Below the pieces are notes generated by a model that saw only the letters and a program-made list of their open reading frames with translations, made no database searches and was not told the DNA's origin. From assembly GCA_943371005.1 (NCBI GenBank), contig CALRTB020000012.1:1-64000 (forward strand): a stretch of DNA of 64,000 bases, written 5' to 3'. The translations under genes and the position numbers were made by a program. Below are positions 18,694 through 26,562 of this stretch, piece after piece; position 1 is the stretch's first letter, and each line of letters begins with the position of its first letter. Source of the stretch: MRBY01 sp943371005 (lineage in GTDB: Bacteria; Cyanobacteriota; Cyanobacteriia; Cyanobacteriales; MRBY01).

Positions 18694-19946
18694 TGAGCGC
18701 GTCGTTCTACCTCGGCCTTGATTTTGGCACTTCCGGGGCGCGGGCGATCGCCATTACAGATGAGGGTGATATTTCCCAAACGGTTAGCGTAAGCTCCCTT
18801 GAACAAACCCCCCAGGGTTGGCGCGAGACGCTCTGGCATTTACTCGCGGCCTTAAATCTAGAGATTCGTCAAAATCTCCAGGCGATCGCCCTCAATGGTA
18901 CTTCTGGGACGGTTCTGCTCTGTGATACCCACGGGGAAGCGATTACAGAAGCTCTACTTTACAACGATGACCGGGGCCAAACCGTTTTGCCAATGCTGCA
19001 AACCCTGGCCCCACCTCAACATCTTGTCCAATCTGCCACGGCCAGCCTCGCTAAATTACTCTGGTTTGAATCCCAAGGGTTAACCCAGGAGGCCAGCTAT
19101 TTTTGCCATCAGGCGGATTGGTTAAGTGGCTTACTCCACGGCAACTTTGGTCTGAGCGATTACCACAACGCCTTAAAGCTTGGCTACGACGTCGAAAAGC
19201 GGCGTTATCCTCCCTGGTTGCAAAGGCATCCCCTGTTTAATTTACTGCCCCAGGTGCAAACGCCCGGTGCTAGCAAGCAGAAAATTTTAGCGACCGTGGC
19301 CCAACGGTTTGGGATTAATCCTCACTGTCAAATTTGTGCCGGAACCACCGATAGCATTGCGGCCTTTATCGCCAGTGGTGCCCAGCAAATTGGGGAAGCA
19401 GTGACCTCCCTCGGCTCTACGCTGGTGCTGAAATTGTTAGGCGATCGCCCCATTCAAGACCTGACCACCGGGGTCTATAGTCACCGGTTTGGTCATCTGT
19501 GGCTTGTTGGTGGTGCTTCAAATACAGGCGGTGCGGTTCTAAAACATTATTTTGATGACACGCAACTGCAACAACTCAGTGCCACCATTAACCCCCATCA
19601 CGACAGCGGCCTAAATTATTATCCGTTGCTACGGCCTGGCGATCGCTTTCCGATCAATGACCCAACTTTGCCACCAAAATTAACCCCACGGCCTGAAGAC
19701 CCCCGCCAGTTTTTGCAAGGACTCTTAGAAGGCATCGCCCGCATTGAAGCCCAGGGTTACCAAAAGTTACAGGCCCTAGGATCGCCTCCCGTTAGCACTG
19801 TCTTTACCGCTGGTGGTGGGGCAAAAAACCCAGTTTGGACACAAATTCGCGCCCGTTACCTCCGTTGTCCAGTGCTTATTTCACCCCAACCGGAAGCCGC
19901 CTATGGTAGTGCCCTGCTTGCCCAACGGGGATTGCCCGGAGCCTAA
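18693..19946 (+). CDS. FGGY-family carbohydrate kinase, probable D-ribulose kinase type
   Basis: This 417-residue sugar kinase of the FGGY family has the phosphate-1 loop LGLDFGTSGARAIAI, NGTSGTVLLCD, the catalytic-type ICAGTTDSIAAFIASGA, and the adenosine-binding GGGAKNPVWTQI with a closing AAYGSALLAQ. It is shorter than xylulokinases and matches the compact cyanobacterial/plant group (SePSK, AtXK-1) reported as D-ribulose kinases. The ATG at 18693 is chosen because the conserved domain starts at once and it overlaps the queD stop. The TAA stop shares bases with the TAG stop of the convergent kinase gene. Substrate assignment is by memory of the family. Confidence 0.85.
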   Translation: MSASFYLGLDFGTSGARAIAITDEGDISQTVSVSSLEQTPQGWRETLWHLLAALNLEIRQNLQAIALNGTSGTVLLCDTHGEAITEALLYNDDRGQTVLPMLQTLAPPQHLVQSATASLAKLLWFESQGLTQEASYFCHQADWLSGLLHGNFGLSDYHNALKLGYDVEKRRYPPWLQRHPLFNLLPQVQTPGASKQKILATVAQRFGINPHCQICAGTTDSIAAFIASGAQQIGEAVTSLGSTLVLKLLGDRPIQDLTTGVYSHRFGHLWLVGGASNTGGAVLKHYFDDTQLQQLSATINPHHDSGLNYYPLLRPGDRFPINDPTLPPKLTPRPEDPRQFLQGLLEGIARIEAQGYQKLQALGSPPVSTVFTAGGGAKNPVWTQIRARYLRCPVLISPQPEAAYGSALLAQRGLPGA

Positions 19947-21613
19947 TCGTGGAAGCCGGGACTCCAAATACCTAGATAAAGGCGATCGCTATCGTTGCGT
20001 TTAATTTGACCCCGATGATTGCTGGTGGTGAAAGATTGAGAACTACTATTGCGGTTATAGACGCTAGCCACAGCTTGGCTCACCTCCGGGGGCACACCTT
20101 CGGGCAAAAGACCACTGAGGGTTTGTTGGATGACGCTGAGGTCAGTCCCCACCGGAAAAGTGATTTCCGTTTGGGCCAGGGTGCCCGTCGTGTTGTCAAC
20201 GATGTAGCCGAGGCTGACATTGGCAGGGCCATAGTTGCGATACAAAATAGCTGTACTATCGCCCCAAAATCCAGGCCGTTGATCGGTGGGGGGCACGGAA
20301 ATAATTTGGGGAATGGCGGCACCGGGCGTTCCCACAGGAATTAACGGAATTTCCCCGGGACTGGGAGCGGGTTCTGGGGTAGGTTCAGGTTCTGGCTCCG
20401 GCTCTGGGACGGGTTCAGGTTCTGGCTCCGGCTCTGGGATAGGTTCAGGTTCCGGCTCCGGCTCTGGGGTCGGTTCGGGTAGAGGAGTATCAACAACAGG
20501 CGGATTGCCCTCTGTGTTCAAGGCTGGATCTTCGGGGAAGGTCTGAGGTTCAGGCGATCGCCCAACGAGGGCAAAGGTCAACCAAATCCCGGCACTAATG
20601 CCGATGCCGCTAAACAGAACCGTGAGAATCGCCAAACGCCAACAACCACCATTTTCTGTTTCCTGGGGTTGGGCGGTGGTGGTGCTTGTCGGTAAAGTGG
20701 TGCGTCTTGCCACGGGGGGCGATCCCACAACCCGGGTGGCAGTGGTTTGATTGCCATTGACCACCGGGGCCGGCGCCGCTACAGTTCCCCCTGCATTGCG
20801 GAGAGCATTTAACATCGCCTGGGCCGTGGGAAAGCGATCACGGGGATGAAATTTTACGGCCTTAGCAATCACTTGACCCAGGGGTGTTTGCAAATAGGGG
20901 AAATCCTGCTGCCAAATCAGTTCTCCCGTTTGGGGATCATTGGGAAACTGTTGGGGAGATTGGCCGGTGAGGAGAAAAATCGCCGTAAATCCTAGGCCAT
21001 ACAAATCACTGGAATAGACGGGACGCCCGGTGCCCTGTTCGGGGGCCATGTAGCCAGGGGTGCCGATCGCCACGGAGACGGGCTGGCTCAAGTCCAGGTG
21101 AATGGCGGTGGTGAGGGCTTCTTTGACGGCCCCAAAGTCAATTAAAACAGGTTTGCGATCGCTGCTACGCAGAATAATATTTTCTGGCTTAATGTCCCGG
21201 TGAATGATGTATTGGTCATGGACTAATTGGAGGACGGGTAACAAGTCCAGCAAAATTTGTTGTACCTGGAGTGGACTTAGGCTGCCCTGCTGCTTAACGA
21301 TGTCCTGGAGGGTAAGCCCATCGATCCATTCTTGCACCAAATAAAATCGTCCCTGCTCCTCAAAGTAGGCGTAGAGCTTGGGGATTTGGTTATGTTTTTC
21401 CCCTAGGCCTTCGAGGATGGCGGCTTCCCGCTGAAAGCGCCGCTGCATCTCCTGGACAGTTTGGGGACTGGTGGCCTGCACCTTGAGAGATTTCAGTACA
21501 CATTGCCGTTGGGAGGGCAGTTGTAGGTCTTTCACCAAAAAGGTATCCCCAAATCCACCCTGTCCGAGGGTCTTCACGATTTGGTAACGGCCATTGATCA
21601 AGGAAGATTGCAT
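19943..21613 (-). CDS. Membrane-anchored Ser/Thr protein kinase with Pro-Glu repeat stalk
   Basis: This 556-residue kinase has a cytoplasmic Hanks-type domain at about residues 8-275: GQGGFGDTFLV, VLKSLK with the ATP Lys at about 41, IHRDIKPENI, IDFGAVKE and GYMAPEQG. A single membrane segment follows at about 326-350 (LTVLFSGIGISAGIWLTFAL). A Pro-Glu repeat stalk spans about 379-417. The C-terminal domain of about 135 residues outside the membrane I do not recognise; it may be a sensor. The ATG at 21613 is preferred to an in-frame start 156 bases upstream, because homologous kinases begin just before the glycine loop. Its stop overlaps that of the FGGY kinase. Confidence 0.9.
   Translation of the reverse strand: MQSSLINGRYQIVKTLGQGGFGDTFLVKDLQLPSQRQCVLKSLKVQATSPQTVQEMQRRFQREAAILEGLGEKHNQIPKLYAYFEEQGRFYLVQEWIDGLTLQDIVKQQGSLSPLQVQQILLDLLPVLQLVHDQYIIHRDIKPENIILRSSDRKPVLIDFGAVKEALTTAIHLDLSQPVSVAIGTPGYMAPEQGTGRPVYSSDLYGLGFTAIFLLTGQSPQQFPNDPQTGELIWQQDFPYLQTPLGQVIAKAVKFHPRDRFPTAQAMLNALRNAGGTVAAPAPVVNGNQTTATRVVGSPPVARRTTLPTSTTTAQPQETENGGCWRLAILTVLFSGIGISAGIWLTFALVGRSPEPQTFPEDPALNTEGNPPVVDTPLPEPTPEPEPEPEPIPEPEPEPEPVPEPEPEPEPTPEPAPSPGEIPLIPVGTPGAAIPQIISVPPTDQRPGFWGDSTAILYRNYGPANVSLGYIVDNTTGTLAQTEITFPVGTDLSVIQQTLSGLLPEGVPPEVSQAVASVYNRNSSSQSFTTSNHRGQIKRNDSDRLYLGIWSPGFHD
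20382..20471 (-). repeat. Three 30-bp tandem repeats encoding Pro-Glu units
   Basis: Three nearly identical 30-base units (20382-20411, 20412-20441, 20442-20471) follow each other inside the kinase gene. Each encodes a ten-residue Pro-Glu block differing at one Ile/Val/Thr position. They form the stalk outside the membrane and are a likely site of copy-number change between strains. Confidence 0.9.
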
Positions 21614-21744
21614 AGGGATTTGGTTGCGAAAAGGCGTGAATTTTATTTTACATTCCCCGTTTCTGAGTTGGCGATCGCCGATTACCGTAGCAGCCACTAC
21701 AATTGCAAGCAGTTTCTTTGCGCCCCTAAGCGGGCGTCCCTGCC

Positions 21745-23361
21745 ATGACCCAGCCGCTCCATCCCCCACCAGAAAAACTCAACCTCTCGACGAAAATTGC
21801 CTTTGGGGCTGGCGATATTGGCCCGGCCCTCACCGCAAATGTCTTGGTTTTTTTTCTGCTATACTTTTTTACCCAGGTGGCGGGTTTACCACCGGGCCTG
21901 GCGGGGAGCATTTTGATGATCGGCAAAATTTCCGATGCCATCAATGATCCCATTGTGGGGGTATGGAGCGATCGCACCCGTCATCCTTGGGGCCGACGAT
22001 TGCCCTGGATGCTGGGGGGAATTATTCCCTTTGTCTTTGTCTTTTTTGGGCAGTGGTTGGTTCCCCAATTGAGCGAAATTGATCAAGTGAATGATTGGTT
22101 TTTGTTTGGGTACTACATCGTGATAGGCATTTTATTTAATCTGGCCTACACAGCGGTCAATTTACCCTATGCGGCCCTCACCCCAGAGTTAACCCAGGAC
22201 TACCACGAACGTACCAGTCTCAATAGTTTTCGGTTTAGTTTCTCCATTGGCTCTAGTATTTTCTCGCTGATTGTGGCGCGATTGATTTTCCAAGCCTATC
22301 CGGATGACCCCCTCAGGCAGTACAGCCTCCTGGGTTTGGTGTGTTCGGTATTTGCGGGCTTGGCGCTGTTATGGTGTACGTTGCGACTCCAAGAAAAGGG
22401 GCGATCGCCAATTTTAAACCCTCAGCAACGACGGCGATTGGGCCAAGGGTTATGGGGCATTGCCGGGGTAAGCGGCCTAGCTGGGTTGGGGTTGCTCCAG
22501 GGGCCGATCTTATGGCCATTTCTGTTCATTTCTGCGGCGCTATTGCTGGTGGTGGCGGGCTGGACATTTGTGCGCTCTGTACCGGAACCTCATTTAGTGG
22601 TGCCTTTGGCTGAGCAAACGGATCTGACGGCTCCAATTCCCTTTCGGGAGCAACTCAAGATTGCCTTTAGTAACAGACCCTTTCTATTTGTAATTGGGAT
22701 CTATCTCGCCTCTTGGTTGGCGATTCAATTAACCGCTTCGATCTTGCCCTATTTCGTGATCAACTGGATGGGCTTGCCGGATGCAATGTTTCCCAATGTG
22801 GCCCTAGCGGTACAGGGGACGGCCCTGGTGCTCCTGTTTGTGGCCAGTGCCCTCAGTCAACGCTTAGGGAAAAAAACGGTGTATTTCGGGGGCGTTTTCC
22901 TCTGGATTATTGCCCAGGTGGGGTTGTTTTTCCTGCAACCGGGACAGATTGGTTTAATGTTTGCCTGTGCAATCTTGGCCGGCTGTGGGGTTTCAGTGAG
23001 CTATCTGATCCCCTGGTCGATGGTGCCTGATGTGATTGAACTGGATGAACTCACCACTGGGCAACGGCGGGAGGGCGTCTTTTATGGGTTTATGGTGCTC
23101 CTCCAGAAAATTGGCCTAGCCGTTAGTTTATTTCTGGTGGGTCAAGCCTTGGCCTGGGCTGGTTTCGTTGAATCTGTTCCGGGTCAAGCGCCCCCGGTGC
23201 AACCTGATTCGGCTCTCTTGGCGATCCGTTTGGCGATCGCCCCCTTACCGACTATCGCGCTTATCATTGGCTTAGGACTCGCTTATTTTTATCCCATCAC
23301 CCAGCAATACCACGAAGAAATTCGTCTCAAACTTGCTGAACGGCGCGTCGATCAAGCCTAG
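21745..23361 (+). CDS. MFS transporter of the glycoside-pentoside-hexuronide (GPH) type
   Basis: This is a 538-residue polytopic membrane protein with about twelve hydrophobic segments. GPH-family marks are FGAGDIGPAL near the N-terminus, GKISDAINDPIVGVWSDRTR, WGRRLPWMLGG, NLPYAALTPELTQDYHERTSLNSFR and, in the second half, the SYLIPWSMVPDVIELDELTTGQRREG segment. GPH proteins carry sugars or related solutes with Na+ or H+. The solute is unknown. It is divergent from the Pro-Glu kinase and upstream of the exported-protein gene. Confidence 0.9.
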   Translation: MTQPLHPPPEKLNLSTKIAFGAGDIGPALTANVLVFFLLYFFTQVAGLPPGLAGSILMIGKISDAINDPIVGVWSDRTRHPWGRRLPWMLGGIIPFVFVFFGQWLVPQLSEIDQVNDWFLFGYYIVIGILFNLAYTAVNLPYAALTPELTQDYHERTSLNSFRFSFSIGSSIFSLIVARLIFQAYPDDPLRQYSLLGLVCSVFAGLALLWCTLRLQEKGRSPILNPQQRRRLGQGLWGIAGVSGLAGLGLLQGPILWPFLFISAALLLVVAGWTFVRSVPEPHLVVPLAEQTDLTAPIPFREQLKIAFSNRPFLFVIGIYLASWLAIQLTASILPYFVINWMGLPDAMFPNVALAVQGTALVLLFVASALSQRLGKKTVYFGGVFLWIIAQVGLFFLQPGQIGLMFACAILAGCGVSVSYLIPWSMVPDVIELDELTTGQRREGVFYGFMVLLQKIGLAVSLFLVGQALAWAGFVESVPGQAPPVQPDSALLAIRLAIAPLPTIALIIGLGLAYFYPITQQYHEEIRLKLAERRVDQA

Positions 23362-23461
23362 TTGCAGTGGCGATCGCCCCAAAAAGTGCATCGGTAGACA
23401 GGCGGTACAACTAAGACTGGGCAACACACAAAAACCCCCACAATATTTAAGAGCAATAGCC

Positions 23462-24232
23462 ATGACAACCGCACTTTTTACCGCCCCCCGAACTCTCTTA
23501 CAAATGATTGCCACTGGTGCAGTATTTGTGTCCGGATTCTCCGCCAATGCCCTTCCTTCTAACGCTTCCCCCTTGACCGTCAGTCCCGCCCAGGATGCGA
23601 CTGATTTATTCTTTGCAGACTACACCTGGTGCGATGCAAAAATGCTGGGGGAATTTTGGGGAGAAGGCCCCGGTAATGCCAAGGTCAGCGCTGGCAAACT
23701 CCTCCAGGATGGGGACTATCAAACCGTTGAAACCAAGTTAACAGCAGCCCGGGACTATTACGGTGGTCAAGGTCTTTGCAACTTTACCGACGAAGGTTTT
23801 AGCTATGACGATATGGTGGTCGTCGCCGAGTATTGGGATATCTCTGTCACTGAAGCAAAAACAGCGATCGCCAATAAATTGGAATGGGGCCTACCAGGTG
23901 TTGCCCACGATATTGTTGAGATGGCCTATGCCGATCAATCCCACTATGATCCGGCAGCGATTGTTGAAACCATTGCCTTTGAGAATTTGAATCGTGATGG
24001 CCACACTTTGGGCTATTTTGTCCAACGGGCTGATGGTCTATGGGTCGAGCTCACTGCTGCCGGGGAAGAGATTTTCTACTTCAATGAAATTGAGCGGGAT
24101 CCGTTAGTGGTGACTCTATTCGACGCTTCACGCAATATGGAAATTCATTTGGACTATCATTTCAATCAAATTCAATACCGCTATTCCTCTGATCAAGGTG
24201 CGCCCAAGCCTCTTTACGCCATGGGTTTCTAA
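23462..24232 (+). CDS. Exported protein of unknown function
   Basis: This 256-residue protein begins MTTALFTAPRTLLQMIATGAV and has a hydrophobic stretch ending SGFSANALPSNA, a plausible signal peptide with cleavage after an Ala. The mature part is acidic, with paired segments YTWCDAKMLGEFWGEG and YGGQGLCNFTDEGFSYDDMVVVAEYW, two cysteines and many aromatic residues. I do not recognise the family. The ATG at 23462 is chosen because the frame upstream of it is not signal-like. A strong terminator follows the gene. Confidence 0.75.
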   Translation: MTTALFTAPRTLLQMIATGAVFVSGFSANALPSNASPLTVSPAQDATDLFFADYTWCDAKMLGEFWGEGPGNAKVSAGKLLQDGDYQTVETKLTAARDYYGGQGLCNFTDEGFSYDDMVVVAEYWDISVTEAKTAIANKLEWGLPGVAHDIVEMAYADQSHYDPAAIVETIAFENLNRDGHTLGYFVQRADGLWVELTAAGEEIFYFNEIERDPLVVTLFDASRNMEIHLDYHFNQIQYRYSSDQGAPKPLYAMGF

Positions 24233-24245
24233 TCGACAATCGTCT

Positions 24246-24278
24246 TGGGAGGTGAGCCATCATCTCCCATATTTTTTT
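24246..24278 (+). terminator. Rho-independent terminator of the exported-protein gene
   Basis: TGGGAG (24246-24251) pairs with CTCCCA (24264-24269), extended inward by a G-T wobble and TGA/TCA, giving about 10 base pairs. TATTTTTTT follows. It sits 13 bases past the stop codon. Confidence 0.85.
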
Positions 24279-24334
24279 AGATCAATGTAGATCAATTACT
24301 GACGCCAACATACGAGGGCCGGGGAGCAAAAATC

Positions 24335-25468
24335 GTGATCACTTTAGACTGGAAAATTGGGTTTGAAATTGAGTTATTGGCACCAGTAGGGAGCAGTCGT
24401 CAGGATCTCGCAGAGGCGATCGCCGCCGCCCAGGGAGGCCAAGTCCATCGCTTTTTTCACCCCCAATCGGAACCCAGCAAAGTACCAGGTAAACCAGTCT
24501 TTCACAATTTAACCCTCGGCTTTGAGATTCTTGATCCCCAGCAACGGATGATCGCCCAATGTGTCGATGATCTAACGTTGCAAAAAGACCTGAAGCGCCA
24601 GGCAAAACCCCAAGCGGGTTGGTATCGCATTGTCAGTGATGATGAACGTCTGCTGCGTTTGATTGCCCGTCAAACCAATGCCAAAACCCCTTTAGAGACA
24701 GTGATGGATCCCATCGGCGATTTGTTTGGTACGGTTCCAGAACCGGGGCCGGGAGGGATGCGGCGCGTGAATGATCAAAGTGGTGCATCGGTGGCGATCG
24801 CCGCCCCACTACCCGGAGAACGAGAGCGACCCTGTGAACTGATTACCGCCCCCCTAGAAGCAAACCATCACGCCCAACTAGATGCTTTATTGTCCTTGGC
24901 GCGGCACCAGAACTTTACGGCCCCCGTTGAAGGCGCAACCCACCTCCATTTTGAGGCGAAACCCCTCCAGTCAGCGCCGGCGATCGCCAATTTAGTGAAT
25001 CTGTTATGGCGTTATGGGGCCATTCTCAAAACACTCATGGGCACCAACCCCCACTGCCGCCGCCTCGGCCCCTGGCCCGAAACCCTCCTCAGCACCGTAA
25101 ACCAGCCCGAATTTAGACAACGCCCCTGGCCCGCTGTGCAGCAGCAACTCCATCGCCTCAAGCTGACGAAATATTGTGATTTTAATTTGGTGAACTGCAT
25201 CAACGCCCTGCCCCACAAAAACACGATTGAAGTGCGGATCCTCCCCGTTTGGCTAGAGACAACGCCCATTCTGCGGGCCGCTTCTTTATTTACCGCTGTT
25301 TTGCAACTAGCTTCCCAGGGAGAGGTGATCGCCCCAGGCCCCCCAGAAAAATTTACCCGCGCCAACGTCCAAGCACTTTTGCAACAACTGCAACTAGATC
25401 CAGCGCAAATTGAGCTTTGGTTGGAGCAAATGCCCCAAGCCAAGTCCCGGAAAAAAGGTTTTCAGTAA
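24335..25468 (+). CDS. Amidoligase-like enzyme (glutamine synthetase/GCS-like fold)
   Basis: This 377-residue protein opens with the strand IGFEIELLAPVG, whose ExE pair (Glu11 and Glu13) resembles the metal-binding start of the putative amidoligase family (Amidoligase_2, a carboxylate-amine ligase fold). Other fitting residues are His203, His205 and Glu207 in THLHFEAK and Glu299/Arg301 in NTIEVRILP. Such enzymes use ATP to join an amine to a carboxylate and often sit with peptide-modification genes. Start codon is GTG at 24335, preceded by GGGGAG. It lies 1.1 kb upstream of Anbu on the same strand, with an insertion-sequence remnant and a minus-strand gene between. Substrate unknown. Confidence 0.65.
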   Translation: MITLDWKIGFEIELLAPVGSSRQDLAEAIAAAQGGQVHRFFHPQSEPSKVPGKPVFHNLTLGFEILDPQQRMIAQCVDDLTLQKDLKRQAKPQAGWYRIVSDDERLLRLIARQTNAKTPLETVMDPIGDLFGTVPEPGPGGMRRVNDQSGASVAIAAPLPGERERPCELITAPLEANHHAQLDALLSLARHQNFTAPVEGATHLHFEAKPLQSAPAIANLVNLLWRYGAILKTLMGTNPHCRRLGPWPETLLSTVNQPEFRQRPWPAVQQQLHRLKLTKYCDFNLVNCINALPHKNTIEVRILPVWLETTPILRAASLFTAVLQLASQGEVIAPGPPEKFTRANVQALLQQLQLDPAQIELWLEQMPQAKSRKKGFQ

Positions 25469-25489
25469 TTCCAACGATGGAACCCTTGG

Positions 25490-25815
25490 AGTGACATCTT
25501 CCCCGCCGCAAGCGGACGGGGCATCCCAACCTCACGATTGAGTATTCCTACCCCACGCCACTTATCTAGGTCGTAGACCCCCGACAGACCGACGCTCGAC
25601 TCGAATGATGCCGAACTAAGTTCGGCATCCGCTCGCTCGACTTGATAGGCTGTTTCCCTTCCCCAGAGTCCCTGGGTACAGATTGAGCACAACAGAAAAA
25701 CTTCTGTACAATTCCCAGACTTTGGAGGCCCCGGCAATGCCTGACTTTCACTCTCAACTGGTGGGCTGCGAACCAGGTTCATTTTATCACGCCCCAAGGG
25801 GCGAGGAATTAACCC
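25490..25815 (-). mobile_element. Short IS200/IS605-type remnant (PATE-like), no intact transposase
   Basis: On the minus strand this stretch of about 325 bases starts with a left-end-like hairpin CGCCCC-TT-GGGGCG (25790-25803), preceded by TTAATTCCT. It ends with a right-end-like hairpin built on CCCCG and GCGG pairs (25501-25521), followed by AGATGTCAC. These ends look like those of cyanobacterial tnpB-carrying IS200/IS605 elements. There is no intact tnpA or tnpB; the inside has only a 111-codon frame (25462-25797) without recognisable domains. I read it as an internally deleted, non-autonomous copy. Exact ends are estimates. Confidence 0.65.
25607..25629. repeat. Perfect 11-bp inverted repeat inside the IS remnant
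   Basis: GATGCCGAACT (25607-25617) and AGTTCGGCATC (25619-25629) are perfect reverse complements separated by one base. A single-base spacer is too short for a hairpin loop, so in RNA the centre would open by a few pairs. It could be the stem of a guide-RNA-like transcript or a nested insertion. Confidence 0.85.
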
Positions 25816-25835
25816 TTAGAGATTAAATCCCGTTT

Positions 25836-26393
25836 CTAAGGCGACAAAGGCTGACCGCACTGGGTACAAAAGCGATCGCCTGCGGTAATGGCCTGACCAC
25901 ATTGGGCACAAAACCGTTTGGGTTGATTATTCGCTGTCGGCGTCGGTTGCGGCTGGGGAGATTGAGACAAATCATTAATCCGCATCTCCATATTGCCCAG
26001 GCGCATTTCCATTGGATTCATCTTCATTTCCATGTTGCCCATTTTAAGTGGCGGCAGAGGCTCTAAAGGTGGCATTAGTTCTGGAGATTCAACCGCCGTT
26101 TGCTCTAAATGTAGCGCTTGGGCACCCTGCAAATTTAGGGGTTGCTCACAAAGGGTGGCCATTTGGCCTTGTACCCTGATTTGCGTCGTTTTCGTAGCAC
26201 TAAAAACTGTGATGACCGTAATCCCGCCAGTTTGCATCACCGTTGGCTGCGCCGTCCAGGTCCCCGTTAAGTAACGGTTCGTGCTTTGTTGCTGTTGTCC
26301 GGGGCTAGTTTGGCTGAGGGTAATGACCGTATAGGAACCTTGGTTCGCCAAATCAAGCCGTTGCCCAGAACCGAGATAACAAACGTAATTCAT
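25836..26393 (-). CDS. Zinc-ribbon protein with Met-rich repeat
   Basis: This 185-residue protein has an N-terminal region of about 100 residues rich in beta-prone Thr/Gln segments (the TYLTGTW-like turn and ITVITVFSATKTTQIRVQG). A Met-rich repeat with units GNMEMKMNPMEMR and GNMEMRI follows, then a Pro/Gln linker and a C-terminal zinc ribbon CAQCGQ-x10-CTQCGQ. Similar Met-repeat zinc-ribbon proteins occur in many cyanobacteria, to my memory without known function. It is divergent from Anbu with 169 bases between, so the two may share a control region. Its C-terminal end lies close to the IS remnant but is intact. Confidence 0.75.
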   Translation of the reverse strand: MNYVCYLGSGQRLDLANQGSYTVITLSQTSPGQQQQSTNRYLTGTWTAQPTVMQTGGITVITVFSATKTTQIRVQGQMATLCEQPLNLQGAQALHLEQTAVESPELMPPLEPLPPLKMGNMEMKMNPMEMRLGNMEMRINDLSQSPQPQPTPTANNQPKRFCAQCGQAITAGDRFCTQCGQPLSP

Positions 26394-26562
26394 GGGGAAA
26401 CTCCAACAATAATTTGCAAAAATAATGCTCGCGCAGCTTGGAAGATATGCGATGATTAACGTGATAGCGACTGGCTCTTACTGTTTATGTCCTGACAGGT
26501 TACGGTAGGCCAACCTAAAAATTTTTCTGTGAATCCCATCAGGTCAAACGAGGTCATCAAGA

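Noticed and set aside
20382..20471. CRISPR array
   Set aside because: The 30-bp units are direct tandem repeats without spacers and sit inside a kinase reading frame.
20286..20546. Gly/Ser-rich 86-codon plus-strand frame opposite the Pro-Glu kinase
   Set aside because: It is the complement of the Pro-Glu repeat region. The repeat makes the opposite strand open by composition only.
25462..25797. 111-codon minus-strand frame across the IS remnant
   Set aside because: It has no recognisable transposase domain and lies within the remnant's hairpin-bounded sequence, so it is treated as decayed element DNA and not as a gene.
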